64,000 bases of DNA from an uncultured Blautia sp. (GCA_946557785.1 CAMNTH010000001.1:124001-188000), one strand, 5' to 3'. Counted from the stretch's first letter, positions 1 to 9,062 are shown. Made by a program: numbers and translations. Notes: generated from the letters alone by a model not told the origin.

Positions 1-1
1 T

Positions 2-376
2 AAAATGAAAGAAATGGGTCTTAGCAATTCTGAAGGATATTATGATCTGGAATACCGCCACGGCCCTATGAGTCTTGTGGATGAAAACACCCTGATCATT
101 TGCCTGAGCAATCAGGCATGCAGAGAAGGAGATAAGGCTCTTATGGAGCAGATGAAGAGCTATGGGGCCGCAGTTGCAGTTGTTGGCGGGGCATTGGGCG
201 ATACATTTGACCATATTGCAGATTATGCATATTCCATGGATGAAGGATGGAATGATATGCAGTATAGTGCTATGATCGGATTTATCGGTCAGCTTCTTGG
301 ATATTATATTGCACAGAGCAAAGGACTGGACGCAGATTCTCCAAGACATCTTACACAGGCAATCGTATTAAAATAG
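2..376 (+). CDS. SIS-domain sugar-phosphate isomerase/deaminase, C-terminal part (AgaS-like)
   Basis: The reading frame is already open at the window edge, so only the last ~124 codons are present. The segment has the end of a SIS (sugar isomerase) fold; the stretch LEYRHGPMS is typical of the AgaS/GlmS-like group that binds phosphosugars, and the C-terminal helix carries the usual HLT..IVL ending. AgaS enzymes deaminate or isomerise galactosamine-6-phosphate in the cytoplasm. That fits the NagA, NagB-like and aldolase genes beyond the LacI gene. Substrate cannot be fixed from this fragment. Confidence 0.8.
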   Translation, partial: KMKEMGLSNSEGYYDLEYRHGPMSLVDENTLIICLSNQACREGDKALMEQMKSYGAAVAVVGGALGDTFDHIADYAYSMDEGWNDMQYSAMIGFIGQLLGYYIAQSKGLDADSPRHLTQAIVLK

Positions 377-382
377 AAAAAT

Positions 383-1438
383 CTATTTTTTTAGGTCTTC
401 AAAGGTTTTTCGGTTCCTGTTCAGCTTGCAGCAGCTATCTCTTTTGGCAATATAGAAAGGCAGTGTAATACGCATGGGAAGCCTGTGGCCGCCGTTAATG
501 CGGTCAATGAGAGTTTTTGCGGCAATCTTCCCCAGATCCTCCAAGGGGATGTGGATGGTGGTAAGCATGGGAGAAAGGTACTGGGCAGTATCAATATCAT
601 CCACACTGATAACGGAAATATCTTCAGGAATCCGAAAACCTTTTTCTTTCAGGGCATGAATCACACCGATAGCTGTAGTATCATTGGCGCAGAAAATGGC
701 AGAAATATCTGCTCTGTTATGTATCAAAGTATTGGCTCCTTTATATCCTCCGTCAGCAGAAAGACGCACGTTGGCAGTGTTTTTCTGAAGAAAAGAAAGG
801 CCAAGCTTCCCGAGGGCTTCCTTATAGCCGCTGAAACGTACTTCGTTGTTTTGCTCTCCTACATAGCCTATTTTGGTGTGCCCGAGGTTTGCCAGGTAAG
901 AGACTGCAGTGTAGGAGATATCGCTTCCGTCGCATACAACCTGGTCATACTGATTTCCCATGGGATTCAGCCCTGCATAGATAACGTTTTTATAATTTTG
1001 GGTAAAAAAATGCAGAAGCTGCTGTTCGTAACGGCCTAAAATAACAATGCCGTCCACAGGAAACTGGGAAAGCTGACGTGCGATGTCAGGGTTGGCAATA
1101 TCCATAGCTGTAAAAGAATGGCGGATAAAATAGCTGTTTTTGAAGGCTTCCTGTTCAATAGATTTGGCAATCTGGGAAAAGAAAGGATCGGAAACAGCGG
1201 AATTACTTCTTGCGTAAATACACGCAATGGATTTGGGTACAGCAGTTTGGAATTGGGTATTGTTCCCCATTTTCAAGTTGCGTGCCGTGGCATTTGGCGT
1301 ATACCCGCTTTTGCGTACGATATTCCATATTCGCTCCTGTACCTCAGGACTTGCGGCCTTTGTATTTTTTTGATTAATAACTCTGGAAACAGTGGAAATA
1401 GACACATTTGCTTCCTTGGCGATTTCTTTCAGCGTCAT
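383..1438 (-). CDS. LacI-family transcriptional regulator
   Basis: A 351-residue repressor. Residues 1-50 hold the LacI helix-turn-helix (TLKEIAKEANVSISTVSRV) followed by the hinge; the rest is a periplasmic-binding-protein-like sugar sensor with IFCANDTTAIGVIHAL and the late VDDIDTAQYLSPMLTTI segment. I chose ATG 1438 because GGGGGG lies just upstream; an ATG at 1456 would add six residues. It is transcribed away from the nagB-nagA-aldolase operon and probably controls it, with an amino-sugar phosphate as the likely effector (inference). Confidence 0.93.
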   Translation of the reverse strand: MTLKEIAKEANVSISTVSRVINQKNTKAASPEVQERIWNIVRKSGYTPNATARNLKMGNNTQFQTAVPKSIACIYARSNSAVSDPFFSQIAKSIEQEAFKNSYFIRHSFTAMDIANPDIARQLSQFPVDGIVILGRYEQQLLHFFTQNYKNVIYAGLNPMGNQYDQVVCDGSDISYTAVSYLANLGHTKIGYVGEQNNEVRFSGYKEALGKLGLSFLQKNTANVRLSADGGYKGANTLIHNRADISAIFCANDTTAIGVIHALKEKGFRIPEDISVISVDDIDTAQYLSPMLTTIHIPLEDLGKIAAKTLIDRINGGHRLPMRITLPFYIAKRDSCCKLNRNRKTFEDLKK

Positions 1439-1527
1439 AAAGCCCCCCGGATTCATTAAAAAACTTTACAGAAATTATATATAAAATTATACAAGAAATT
1501 CCTTTAAATTACAAGCTATATTAGGAC

Positions 1528-1561
1528 AACGTTTGCGTACTTTTGGGGTAAATTTGCGTTG
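1528..1561 (+). promoter_or_regulatory. Candidate tandem LacI-type operator
   Basis: Two related motifs, AACGTTTGCGT at 1528 and AAATTTGCGTTG at 1550, share TTTGCGT and lie between the divergent LacI gene and the nagB promoter. They resemble LacI-family sites in place and size, but the symmetry is imperfect, so this is a suggestion only. Confidence 0.3.
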
Positions 1562-1567
1562 ATTTTG

Positions 1568-1596
1568 TTGAATAAGAATGGGGAATAAATTATAAT
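1568..1596 (+). promoter_or_regulatory. Promoter of the amino-sugar operon
   Basis: TTGAAT (1568-1573), a 17-base spacer and a perfect TATAAT (1591-1596), 55 bases before the nagB-like start. It lies directly downstream of the candidate LacI operator. Confidence 0.65.
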
Positions 1597-1650
1597 AAAA
1601 GTAGTTAATGAGAAGGTCTAAAAAGCAAAAATAAAGGGAGGAAAAATCAC

Positions 1651-2475
1651 ATGGGACATAGTTATTATAGCTATACAAAGGAAGAGCTGACAGGGAATCA
1701 TCCGAAACTTCCTGTGATCGTCATGGAGGATAATGAGGCGGTATTTCGTTCCATGGCAGAAGAGATGGCAAAAGAGATTAAGGAGCACAATGAAAAGGGG
1801 AAAAAGACAGTGCTTATCTGTCCGGTAGGACCAGTAGGCCAGTATCCTTTTTTTGTTGAGATGGTGAATGAGCAGAATATCAGCTTGAAAAATGTCTGGT
1901 TTATTAACATGGACGAGTATCTGGATGATGAGAAGCAGTGGATTGCCAAAGACCATCCTTTAAGCTTCAGAGGATTTATGCAGCGTTCTGTTTACGATAA
2001 GATTCGCAAAGATCTTTTAATGCCGGAAGAACAGAGGGTATTCCCGGATCCGGAACGTCCGGAATATGTTCCGGAGCTGATTGAAAAGCTTGGAGGCGTT
2101 GACATTTGTTTTGGAGGTATTGGAATTAACGGGCATGTGGCATTTAATGAGGCTGATCCTTCTATGACCAATGAAGCGTTTTTGTCTCAGAAGACCCGTG
2201 TGCTTGAAATTACAAAAGAAACCAGAACGGCAAATGCCATCGGAGATTTTAACGGTGCATTAGAGGATATGCCAAATTATTGCGTTACCATTGGCATTTA
2301 TGAGATTGCCCATGCAAGAAAGATCCGCCTGGGATGTTTTAGAAACTGGCATCGTGCAGTTGTGCGAAGGGCAGCATATGGAGAAGCATCTTCTGATTTC
2401 CCGGTGTCCCTTTTGACTGCACACCCGGATATTAATCTAAAGATCACACAGTTTGTTGCAGCGCTGCATGATTAA
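1651..2475 (+). CDS. Glucosamine-6-phosphate deaminase/isomerase-like protein (NagB family)
   Basis: A 274-residue NagB-family protein that would convert an amino-sugar 6-phosphate to the ketose phosphate plus ammonia in the cytoplasm. The INMDEYL segment carries the conserved Asp near residue 90, and GIGINGHVAFNEA matches the catalytic GxNGHxAFNE loop. The C-terminal third (KIRLGCFRNWHRAVVRRA) differs from classical E. coli-type NagB and suggests a divergent subfamily, so the exact amino sugar is open. Start ATG follows AAAGGGAGGAAAAATCAC. It is the first gene of the operon and is followed after 30 bases by nagA. Confidence 0.85.
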   Translation: MGHSYYSYTKEELTGNHPKLPVIVMEDNEAVFRSMAEEMAKEIKEHNEKGKKTVLICPVGPVGQYPFFVEMVNEQNISLKNVWFINMDEYLDDEKQWIAKDHPLSFRGFMQRSVYDKIRKDLLMPEEQRVFPDPERPEYVPELIEKLGGVDICFGGIGINGHVAFNEADPSMTNEAFLSQKTRVLEITKETRTANAIGDFNGALEDMPNYCVTIGIYEIAHARKIRLGCFRNWHRAVVRRAAYGEASSDFPVSLLTAHPDINLKITQFVAALHD

Positions 2476-2505
2476 AGAAAACAGTGCGCAGAAAGAAGGG
2501 TGGGT

Positions 2506-3654
2506 ATGAGTATACGGATTACCAATGGAAAAGTTTATAGAAATGGAACTTTTACGCAGGAAGATCTTGTTCTGGAAAATGGAAAGATTGTTTGTCCGGA
2601 GGGGATACATACAAAAGAAATTTATGATGCAGATGGAAATTATGTAGTACCCGGTTTTATAGATGTACATACTCACGGAGGAGCCGGTGTAGATGTCAAT
2701 GCTGCGGATCAGGACGGATTAAAGAAAATTGGAAAATTTTTTGCAGCACAGGGAACAACGTCATGGCTGTGTTCCATACTGACAGATACCAGGGAACAAA
2801 CCCTCACAGCGATTAAAGAAGCGGTGAAACACAGGGAGGCACAGAGAGAGGGACATGAGAACTGTGCAGATCTTCTTGGGATCCACCTGGAGGGACCTTT
2901 TCTGGCTAAAGAATACAAAGGGGCTATGCCGGAGCATTTGCTTATTTCCCCTGATATGGAGCTTCTGAAAGAATACCAGAAAGAAGCCAAAGGATGTATC
3001 CGGTATATTACCGTTTCCCCGGAAGTACCGGGTGTGCCTGACTCCATCGGGGAAATGACAAAGCTGGGGATGAAGGTAGCGATCGGCCATTCCGGAGCGG
3101 ATTATGATACGTCATGGAAGTGCATCAGAGAAGGAGCGGTATCGGCAACCCATGTGTTTAATGCAATGAAGCTCCTCCATCAGCATTATCCTGCCATTAT
3201 GGGAGCAGTACTGGAGTCAGATGCTTATTGTGAGGCCATATGTGATGGGCTGCATCTCCATCCAGGAACAGTGCGTTTTCTTCTGAAAATGAAGGGAATG
3301 GATAAAGTGGTTGCCATAACAGATTCCATTATGGCTGCCGGACTCCCGGACGGAGAATATATGCTGGGGGTCAATGAGGTGGTTGTAAAGGATGGAGACG
3401 CCAAATTAAAATATGGGGACTCCAGAGCGGGAAGCACCCTTACCACAGGACTGGCTCTTAAAAATCTCATTTCGTTTACAGGGAAATCTTTAGAAGAAGT
3501 ATTGCCCCTTTTAACTGTAAATCCTGCAAAAATGCTGGGGGCTGATGATCGCATCGGCAGCCTTGATACAGGAAAAGACGGGGATGTTGTAATCCTTAAT
3601 AAAGAGTATTCCGTTATAGATACATTTGTGAAAGGAAGACAAATAGAAAGATAA
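2506..3654 (+). CDS. nagA: N-acetylglucosamine-6-phosphate deacetylase
   Basis: A 382-residue amidohydrolase. IDVHTHGGAG is the first metal-binding loop, HLEGPF carries the conserved Glu, IGHSGADYD and THVFNAM give the metal-binding histidines, ICDGLHLHP follows, and AITDSIMAAG holds the catalytic Asp. It removes acetate from an N-acetyl-amino-sugar 6-phosphate, feeding the NagB-like enzyme. ATG 2506 is chosen since AAGAAGG sits at normal spacing; a GTG at 2500 is in frame. Second gene in the operon. It could prefer GalNAc-6-phosphate (AgaA) because a class II aldolase follows. Confidence 0.93.
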   Translation: MSIRITNGKVYRNGTFTQEDLVLENGKIVCPEGIHTKEIYDADGNYVVPGFIDVHTHGGAGVDVNAADQDGLKKIGKFFAAQGTTSWLCSILTDTREQTLTAIKEAVKHREAQREGHENCADLLGIHLEGPFLAKEYKGAMPEHLLISPDMELLKEYQKEAKGCIRYITVSPEVPGVPDSIGEMTKLGMKVAIGHSGADYDTSWKCIREGAVSATHVFNAMKLLHQHYPAIMGAVLESDAYCEAICDGLHLHPGTVRFLLKMKGMDKVVAITDSIMAAGLPDGEYMLGVNEVVVKDGDAKLKYGDSRAGSTLTTGLALKNLISFTGKSLEEVLPLLTVNPAKMLGADDRIGSLDTGKDGDVVILNKEYSVIDTFVKGRQIER

Positions 3655-3709
3655 GGAATAGAAAGATAACTATTAAATATTAAAGAATAACTATTAAAGG
3701 AGGAAGGAT

Positions 3710-4864
3710 ATGCCATTAATACCATTAAGACCATTGCTGGAAACTGTAGATAAATATCACTTTGCCCAGGGAGCTTTTAATGTAAATGCGGTAGCCCAGG
3801 CAAAAGCAGCAATTGAGGTTCATGAAATGTTCCGTTCCGCAGCCATCCTTCAGGGTGCGGATTTGGCAAATGGATTCATGGGAGGAAAAACAGATTTCTT
3901 AAATGCCACACTGGAAGATAAGAAAGCGGGAGCAAAAAATATTGCGGCTGCAGTAAGAAAATATGCGGAAAATTCTCCAATTCCGGTTGTTCTTCATCTT
4001 GATCATGGAAAGAATTTTGATTCATGTAAAGCTGCGATTGAAGGGGGATATACATCTGTTATGATTGATGGATCCAGCCTTCCGTTTGAAGAAAATGTGG
4101 AGCTTACCAGGGAAGTGGTAAAATATGCTCATGAGAGAGGCGTTTCTGTAGAAGGCGAGCTGGGAGTTCTGGCGGGCGTGGAGGACCATGTATTTTCCAG
4201 CACATCTACTTATACAAATCCTTTAAAGGCAGTAGAGTTTTTCAGGAAAACAGGCTGTGATGCATTGGCGATTTCTTATGGAACCATGCATGGTGCTTCC
4301 AAAGGAAAAAACGTAAAGCTTAGAAAGGAAATTGCCATTGCCATTAAAGAATGCCTGATGCATGAAGGGATTTTCGGGGTGCTGGTATCCCATGGCTCTT
4401 CTACAGTGCCGAAGTATATCGTAGATGAGATCAATGCACTTGGGGGAAACATTCAGAATGCTTATGGAATTTCTATTGATGAGTTAAAAGCAGCAATTCC
4501 GTGCGGCATTGGAAAGATCAATGTGGATACGGACATCCGCCTTGCAGTTACGAGAAATTTAAAGGAGTTTTTTGTAAAATACCCGGATAAGAGAGAAAGC
4601 AGCTCCATTGGCGGGGTATACCGCCTGCTTGAAGAGAAAAGAGAGCAGTTTGATCCCAGGGCATTCCTGACACCGATTATGGATACGGTTATGTATGGGG
4701 TGGTTCCGAATGAAGACGTAGCAGCTCTTGTGACAGCGGTTGAGAAGGGCGTAAAAGAGGCAATAGGCACCTTGATCGTTGAATTTGGTTCTTACGGAAA
4801 GGCTCCTCTGGTAGAAATGGCCGGCCTGGAAGAAATGGCAGAACGCTATGGAAAAGGCTTGTGA
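3710..4864 (+). CDS. Class II fructose/tagatose-bisphosphate aldolase-like protein
   Basis: A 384-residue zinc-dependent aldolase. HLDHGKNFD holds a zinc-binding His and catalytic Asp, VEGELGVLAGVED the metal-binding Glu region, YGTMHGASKG and VSHGSS the phosphate and zinc loops, and INVDTDIRLA the terminal substrate loop. It would split a ketose bisphosphate into dihydroxyacetone phosphate and an aldehyde. It is longer than the ~285-310 residues of GatY/KbaY and belongs to a long subgroup. In this operon a tagatose-type substrate from a galactosamine route is plausible. Start follows AAAGGAGGAAGGAT. Confidence 0.85.
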   Translation: MPLIPLRPLLETVDKYHFAQGAFNVNAVAQAKAAIEVHEMFRSAAILQGADLANGFMGGKTDFLNATLEDKKAGAKNIAAAVRKYAENSPIPVVLHLDHGKNFDSCKAAIEGGYTSVMIDGSSLPFEENVELTREVVKYAHERGVSVEGELGVLAGVEDHVFSSTSTYTNPLKAVEFFRKTGCDALAISYGTMHGASKGKNVKLRKEIAIAIKECLMHEGIFGVLVSHGSSTVPKYIVDEINALGGNIQNAYGISIDELKAAIPCGIGKINVDTDIRLAVTRNLKEFFVKYPDKRESSSIGGVYRLLEEKREQFDPRAFLTPIMDTVMYGVVPNEDVAALVTAVEKGVKEAIGTLIVEFGSYGKAPLVEMAGLEEMAERYGKGL

Positions 4865-4881
4865 TCAGAGCGGGCGGATTC

Positions 4882-5598
4882 ATGACATATATATGGACTG
4901 CAATGATCGCTGCTGCGGGAAGCTTTGTACAAAGCAGCAGCGGATTCGGATATGCGATTATCTGCATGGCTGTGTGGCCTTTGTTTATGCCTTTTTATAC
5001 AGCGTCAATTTTAGAAACAATAGCGGCATTTTTTATGGTGGTCTATATTGCGGTAAAACTGCGGAAATCTATTGACTGGAAGCTTCTTCTGCCCCCTGTG
5101 ATCATGGCTGCGGCAACCGGTTTTCTGGGCGTGAATACATTGATGGCCTTGAATGAGGAGATTCTGTCAAAAATCATGGGAACGGTACTCCTTGTGCTGG
5201 CGTCTTACTTTATTTTTTTCAGCAGCAAGGTACATTTCAAAGGAGGTATTGTTTCCGGCCTGATGGTTGGTGCAGTCAGTGGATTCTGCGGAGGGCTTTT
5301 TAATATTGGAGGTCCCCCCATGGTGGCGTATTTTCTTTCGGCTATGGAAGACAAAGAAAAATACAACGCAACTCTGCAGGCTTTTTTTACCATAAATACT
5401 ATGAGTATTTTTTTGATCCATGTATTTCAGGGACATGTATCCGTATCCATGGTTCCGTTAATGGCAGCGGCTTTGGCCGGGACAGCAGTGGGAACTGCAG
5501 GTGGAATGGCTGTGTTCCGGAGATTGACCATGGCAGGAGTTCGAAAAGCAGTACATACCTTTATGGTGTGTGCGGGGATTTATCTTATTTTGACATAA
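4882..5598 (+). CDS. TauE/SafE-family membrane transporter
   Basis: A 238-residue integral membrane protein with about seven hydrophobic segments and the family's repeated glycine-rich helices, GSFVQSSSGFGYAI near the N-terminus and GAVSGFCGGLFNIGGPP in the middle. TauE/SafE proteins move small anions such as sulfite or sulfonated organic acids, usually outward. ATG 4882 is preferred since GCGGGCGG precedes it; a GTG at 4861 overlaps the aldolase stop and would add seven residues. Its place in an amino-sugar operon is unusual. The transported molecule is unknown. Confidence 0.85.
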   Translation: MTYIWTAMIAAAGSFVQSSSGFGYAIICMAVWPLFMPFYTASILETIAAFFMVVYIAVKLRKSIDWKLLLPPVIMAAATGFLGVNTLMALNEEILSKIMGTVLLVLASYFIFFSSKVHFKGGIVSGLMVGAVSGFCGGLFNIGGPPMVAYFLSAMEDKEKYNATLQAFFTINTMSIFLIHVFQGHVSVSMVPLMAAALAGTAVGTAGGMAVFRRLTMAGVRKAVHTFMVCAGIYLILT

Positions 5599-5603
5599 TA
5601 TGA

Positions 5604-5815
5604 TACCAGCAGGGAGTCATTCCGGTACCTGCAGTTATGAATATTATACAGCAGCATCCGCTTTCCCTGTGTATTACGGAGGTTCAGGGAGAGTTGGTTA
5701 CTCCCACGGGAGCGGCCATTGCGGCGGCAATACGTACATCAGATAAGCTTCAGGAGGGCTTTGCATTAAAAAAGTAGGGCTTGGAGCAGAAAACAATAAA
5801 AACAACGATATGTAA
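5604..5815 (+). pseudogene. larC: Relic of larC (nickel-pincer cofactor protein)
   Basis: After the permease stop, the frame from 5604 reads IPVPAVMNIIQQ... VQGELVTPTGAAIAAAI ... ALKK and then a stop at 5775. VPAP..., EGELVTPTGAA is a hallmark of LarC1, the nickel-loading protein needed to make the LarA cofactor. The last codons are tt A_AAA_AAG, a classic -1 slippery heptamer (5768-5774); the -1 frame continues VGLGAENNKNNDM before stopping at 5813, and VG(L/Y)GAG is the usual next LarC motif. LarC is about 400 residues long; here only ~70 codons remain, with both the 5' and 3' parts gone. It directly precedes the larA-like gene. Confidence 0.7.
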
Positions 5816-5830
5816 TGAAGGGAGATCACT

Positions 5831-7309
5831 ATGAAAATTGATTTTGAGTATGGTCAGGGAACAATGACAGCAGAGCTGCCAGATAATACAGATGTTTTTA
5901 TCCCGGGTGAAACAGTAAAGGATCCGGATTATATCCCGGAGGCTCAGCTTGAAGCAGCTTATCTGGAAAGTCTGGCAAATCCTATTGGAATGCCTACGCT
6001 GACAGAATTGGCAGGAAAAGGAAAAACGGTTACCATCATTGTACCGGATCGCGTAAAGGGCGGAGAACAGGCTACCAGCCACAGAAAATTAAGCATTAAA
6101 TATATTTTAAAAGAGCTGTATGCAGCAGGCGTTGCCAAGCATGATATCCTTTTTATCATTTCTAACGGCCTTCATCCAAGAAGCAAAGAATCTGATGCAA
6201 AAGCAATCTTTGGAGAAGAATTATTTAATGAATTCTGGCATACAGGCCAGATCATCAGCCATGACAGTGAAGATAAGGAACATATGGTATATCTGGGTAC
6301 TACCAGAAGAGGCGACCCTGTATATATGAATAAATTCGTATTTGAAAGTGACATTCCTATTCTGATCGGTCATGTACAGGGAAATCCTTACGGCGGCTAT
6401 TCAGGCGGATATAAGCACAGTGCAACAGGAATTACCAACTGGCAGTGTATTGCGAGTCATCATGTACCGTCTGTTATGCATAGAGAAGATTTTACTCCGG
6501 TAAACGGCGGAAGCCTGATGCGTAATAAATTTGATGAGATAAGTATGCATATGGAAGAAAAAATGGGTCATCCGTTTTTCTGTTGTGATGCAGTTCTGGA
6601 TACCCAGTCCCGGCAGATTGCAATCTATTCAGGCTATGCAAAAGAGATGATGCCTATAAGCTGGAAACTGGCAGATGAGAGAACCTATGTACACTGGGCA
6701 GAAAAGAAGTATGATGTTCTTGTTTTCGGTATGCCTCAGAAATTTCATTATGGTGATGGAATGGGAACCAACCCAATCATGATGATGCAGGCTTTAAGTG
6801 CACAGGTGCTTCGCTATAAACGTATTATGAGCGATAACTGTGTGATCATCTGTTCCTCTATTTGCAACGGATACTTCCATGATGAGCTATGGCCTTATTT
6901 AAGAGAACAATACAATTTGTTCCAGCATGATTATATGAATACTTTGCCGGATATGAACCGTCTTGGCGAATATTTTGCGACGAATGAAGAATATATCCGT
7001 AAGTATCGTTTTACAAATGCTTTCCATCCTTTCCACGGATTTTCTATGATGTCCTGCGGACATATTGCAGAAATGAATACCAGCGCCATTTATATTGTAG
7101 GCGCTCAGGAGCCGGGATATGCAAGGGGCATGGGCTTAAAGACAAGGGCTACCTTTGAGGAAGCACTGGAAGATGCCAAGAAGAAATATGTGGGCAAAGA
7201 GCCGAATATTCTGGCGCTGCCAATGACCTTTAAGAAAGCGGCTGTACATCTTTGTATGAAAGATCCTCAGGAAGACAGCATGGATGCATATGGACATCGC
7301 CCAATGTAA
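5831..7309 (+). CDS. LarA-like nickel-dependent hydroxyacid racemase/epimerase (DUF2088 family)
   Basis: A 492-residue cytoplasmic protein of the lactate racemase family. Candidate catalytic and cofactor residues are H115 in NGLHPRSKE, H181 in LIGHVQGNP, K195 in GGYSGGYKHS (the lysine that binds the pincer cofactor in LarA) and H210/H211. Family members racemise or epimerise many 2-hydroxyacids, not only lactate, and this one is longer than LarA of Lactobacillus (~425 residues), so substrate is undetermined. GAAGGGAGATCACT precedes the ATG. The larC remnant beside it means cofactor genes must lie elsewhere if the enzyme is active. Confidence 0.85.
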   Translation: MKIDFEYGQGTMTAELPDNTDVFIPGETVKDPDYIPEAQLEAAYLESLANPIGMPTLTELAGKGKTVTIIVPDRVKGGEQATSHRKLSIKYILKELYAAGVAKHDILFIISNGLHPRSKESDAKAIFGEELFNEFWHTGQIISHDSEDKEHMVYLGTTRRGDPVYMNKFVFESDIPILIGHVQGNPYGGYSGGYKHSATGITNWQCIASHHVPSVMHREDFTPVNGGSLMRNKFDEISMHMEEKMGHPFFCCDAVLDTQSRQIAIYSGYAKEMMPISWKLADERTYVHWAEKKYDVLVFGMPQKFHYGDGMGTNPIMMMQALSAQVLRYKRIMSDNCVIICSSICNGYFHDELWPYLREQYNLFQHDYMNTLPDMNRLGEYFATNEEYIRKYRFTNAFHPFHGFSMMSCGHIAEMNTSAIYIVGAQEPGYARGMGLKTRATFEEALEDAKKKYVGKEPNILALPMTFKKAAVHLCMKDPQEDSMDAYGHRPM

Positions 7310-7399
7310 GAATCATAAGGATACAGAAAAGAGTTGACTTTAGAAAACAGGCGTATATACTGGTATAAGAGCAAAATACGAAAGCAAAGGAGAGTAGAC

Positions 7400-8884
7400 A
7401 TGGCTTGTACAACAATGCTTGTTGGAAAAAAGGCAACTTATGACGGATCTACTATGATCGCCAGAAATGATGATTCCTGTTCCGGACATTTTACCCCGAA
7501 GAAATTTGTGGTGGTTCATCCAAAGGAGCAGCCAATACATTATAAATCCGTAATTTCCCATGTGGAAATAGAGCTTCCTGAAAATCCAATGAGGTATACC
7601 TCTATGCCTAATGCTTTGAAGGGGGAGGGAATCTGGGGCGGAAGCGGGGTCAATGAAGCGCAGGTTGGGATCACGGCAACGGAGACACTTACCTCCAATC
7701 CCAGAGTACTTGGGGCAGACCCGCTGGTGGTTTACCAGCCGGCAAAAGACGGAAAGGAAGAAGTTCCTGGAGGAATTGGGGAAGAAGATATTGTTTCCAT
7801 AGTTCTTCCATACATTCATAGTGCAAGGGAAGGCGTGCAGAGACTCGGAATACTTCTGGAAAAATACGGTACATATGAAATGAACGGAATTGCTTTTCAG
7901 GATAAAGATGAGATCTGGTGGCTGGAAACAATCGGAGGGCATCATTGGATTGCAAGACGTGTTCCGGATGATGCATATGTGGTAATGCCAAATCAGCTTG
8001 GACTGGATACGTTTGACCTGGAAGATGCACTGAACGGGCAGAAGGAATTTATGTGTTCTCCGGATATGAGAGAATTTATAGAGACAAATCACCTTGACCT
8101 TTCTCTTGACGGAAAATTGAATCCAAGAGATGCGTTTGGAAGCCATGATGATTCTGATCATGTATACAACACACCCCGGGCGTGGTATATGCTGCGCTGC
8201 ATGAATCCCCGGACAAAAATATGGGACGGACCTAATGCAGAGTATACACCTGCTTCAGATGATCTGCCCTGGTGCATGGTTCCGGAGAAGAAAATCACGG
8301 CGGAAGATGTGAAGTATGTGCTTTCTTCTCATTATCAGGGAACGCCCTATGATCCGTACGGGGCTTATGGTGACAAAGCCCTGCAGGGTGCTTATCGTTC
8401 CATCGGGATCAACCGGAATGACTTTATTTCATTGATTCAGATGAGGCCGGAGCATGAAAAGGACAGCAGAACGATTGAGTGGGTTGCATATGCTTCTAAT
8501 GCCTTTAATGCAATGGTTCCTTTTTATGCGGATGTGGAGGAGACGCCGGAATACCTGTCCAATACTGAAAAAACGGTTTCTACAGATAATTTTTACTGGA
8601 CCAGCAGAATGATTGCTGCCATGGCGGATGCTTCCTACAAAAGCTCTGTTTTCCATGTAGAACGGTATCAGGAGTATGTGGCTTCCAAAGGACATGAGCT
8701 GATCCATAGATATGATGTATTGCTGGAACAGGAGAAAGATGCAGAAAAACGCATGGCATTGAAAACAGAAGCAAATGAGCAAATTGCAAAGATGCTGAAG
8801 GAGGCTTCCCTGGATACCCTGGATAAAGTCTTGTATGAACTGAGCTGCCAGATGAAAAATTCATATTCAAGATCAGACGCATAA
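7400..8884 (+). CDS. C69-family dipeptidase (PepD-like)
   Basis: A 494-residue N-terminal-nucleophile hydrolase that cleaves dipeptides. The N-terminus MACTTMLVGKKATYDGSTM matches family C69, with Cys3 the predicted nucleophile after processing; ARNDDS follows as expected. ATG 7400 has a perfect AAAGGAGAG upstream; an earlier in-frame start at 7334 would bury the nucleophile and is rejected. No signal peptide is seen, so it is cytoplasmic. It lies 90 bases after the larA-like gene and is probably co-transcribed. Role in the operon is unclear. Confidence 0.92.
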   Translation: MACTTMLVGKKATYDGSTMIARNDDSCSGHFTPKKFVVVHPKEQPIHYKSVISHVEIELPENPMRYTSMPNALKGEGIWGGSGVNEAQVGITATETLTSNPRVLGADPLVVYQPAKDGKEEVPGGIGEEDIVSIVLPYIHSAREGVQRLGILLEKYGTYEMNGIAFQDKDEIWWLETIGGHHWIARRVPDDAYVVMPNQLGLDTFDLEDALNGQKEFMCSPDMREFIETNHLDLSLDGKLNPRDAFGSHDDSDHVYNTPRAWYMLRCMNPRTKIWDGPNAEYTPASDDLPWCMVPEKKITAEDVKYVLSSHYQGTPYDPYGAYGDKALQGAYRSIGINRNDFISLIQMRPEHEKDSRTIEWVAYASNAFNAMVPFYADVEETPEYLSNTEKTVSTDNFYWTSRMIAAMADASYKSSVFHVERYQEYVASKGHELIHRYDVLLEQEKDAEKRMALKTEANEQIAKMLKEASLDTLDKVLYELSCQMKNSYSRSDA

Positions 8885-8924
8885 AGAAGCGTATAAGAAA
8901 GCGCAGTTATATAGAAGAAAAGGC

Positions 8925-8954
8925 TTGACTTCCCCGTATTTGCTGTGATAAAAT
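8925..8954 (+). promoter_or_regulatory. Promoter of the rpmG-secE-nusG-rplK-rplA operon
   Basis: TTGACT (8925-8930), an 18-base spacer and TAAAAT (8949-8954), about 110 bases before rpmG and just after the dipeptidase gene. It is the only convincing promoter ahead of the block. Confidence 0.65.
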
Positions 8955-9062
8955 AAACAAGCGACATGGAAGTTAGGTCTTTTTTTTATGCCCGAAAATG
9001 ATACGGATACATTTTCAGCAGATGAGAAGGCCGTGCAAATGAAAACACTGGAGGTGGAAGTT

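Noticed and set aside
7340-8161. A long open frame on the minus strand opposite the C69 dipeptidase (273 codons).
   Set aside because: Low-complexity Cys/Ile/Phe-rich translation, no ribosome site, and fully antisense to a well-supported gene.
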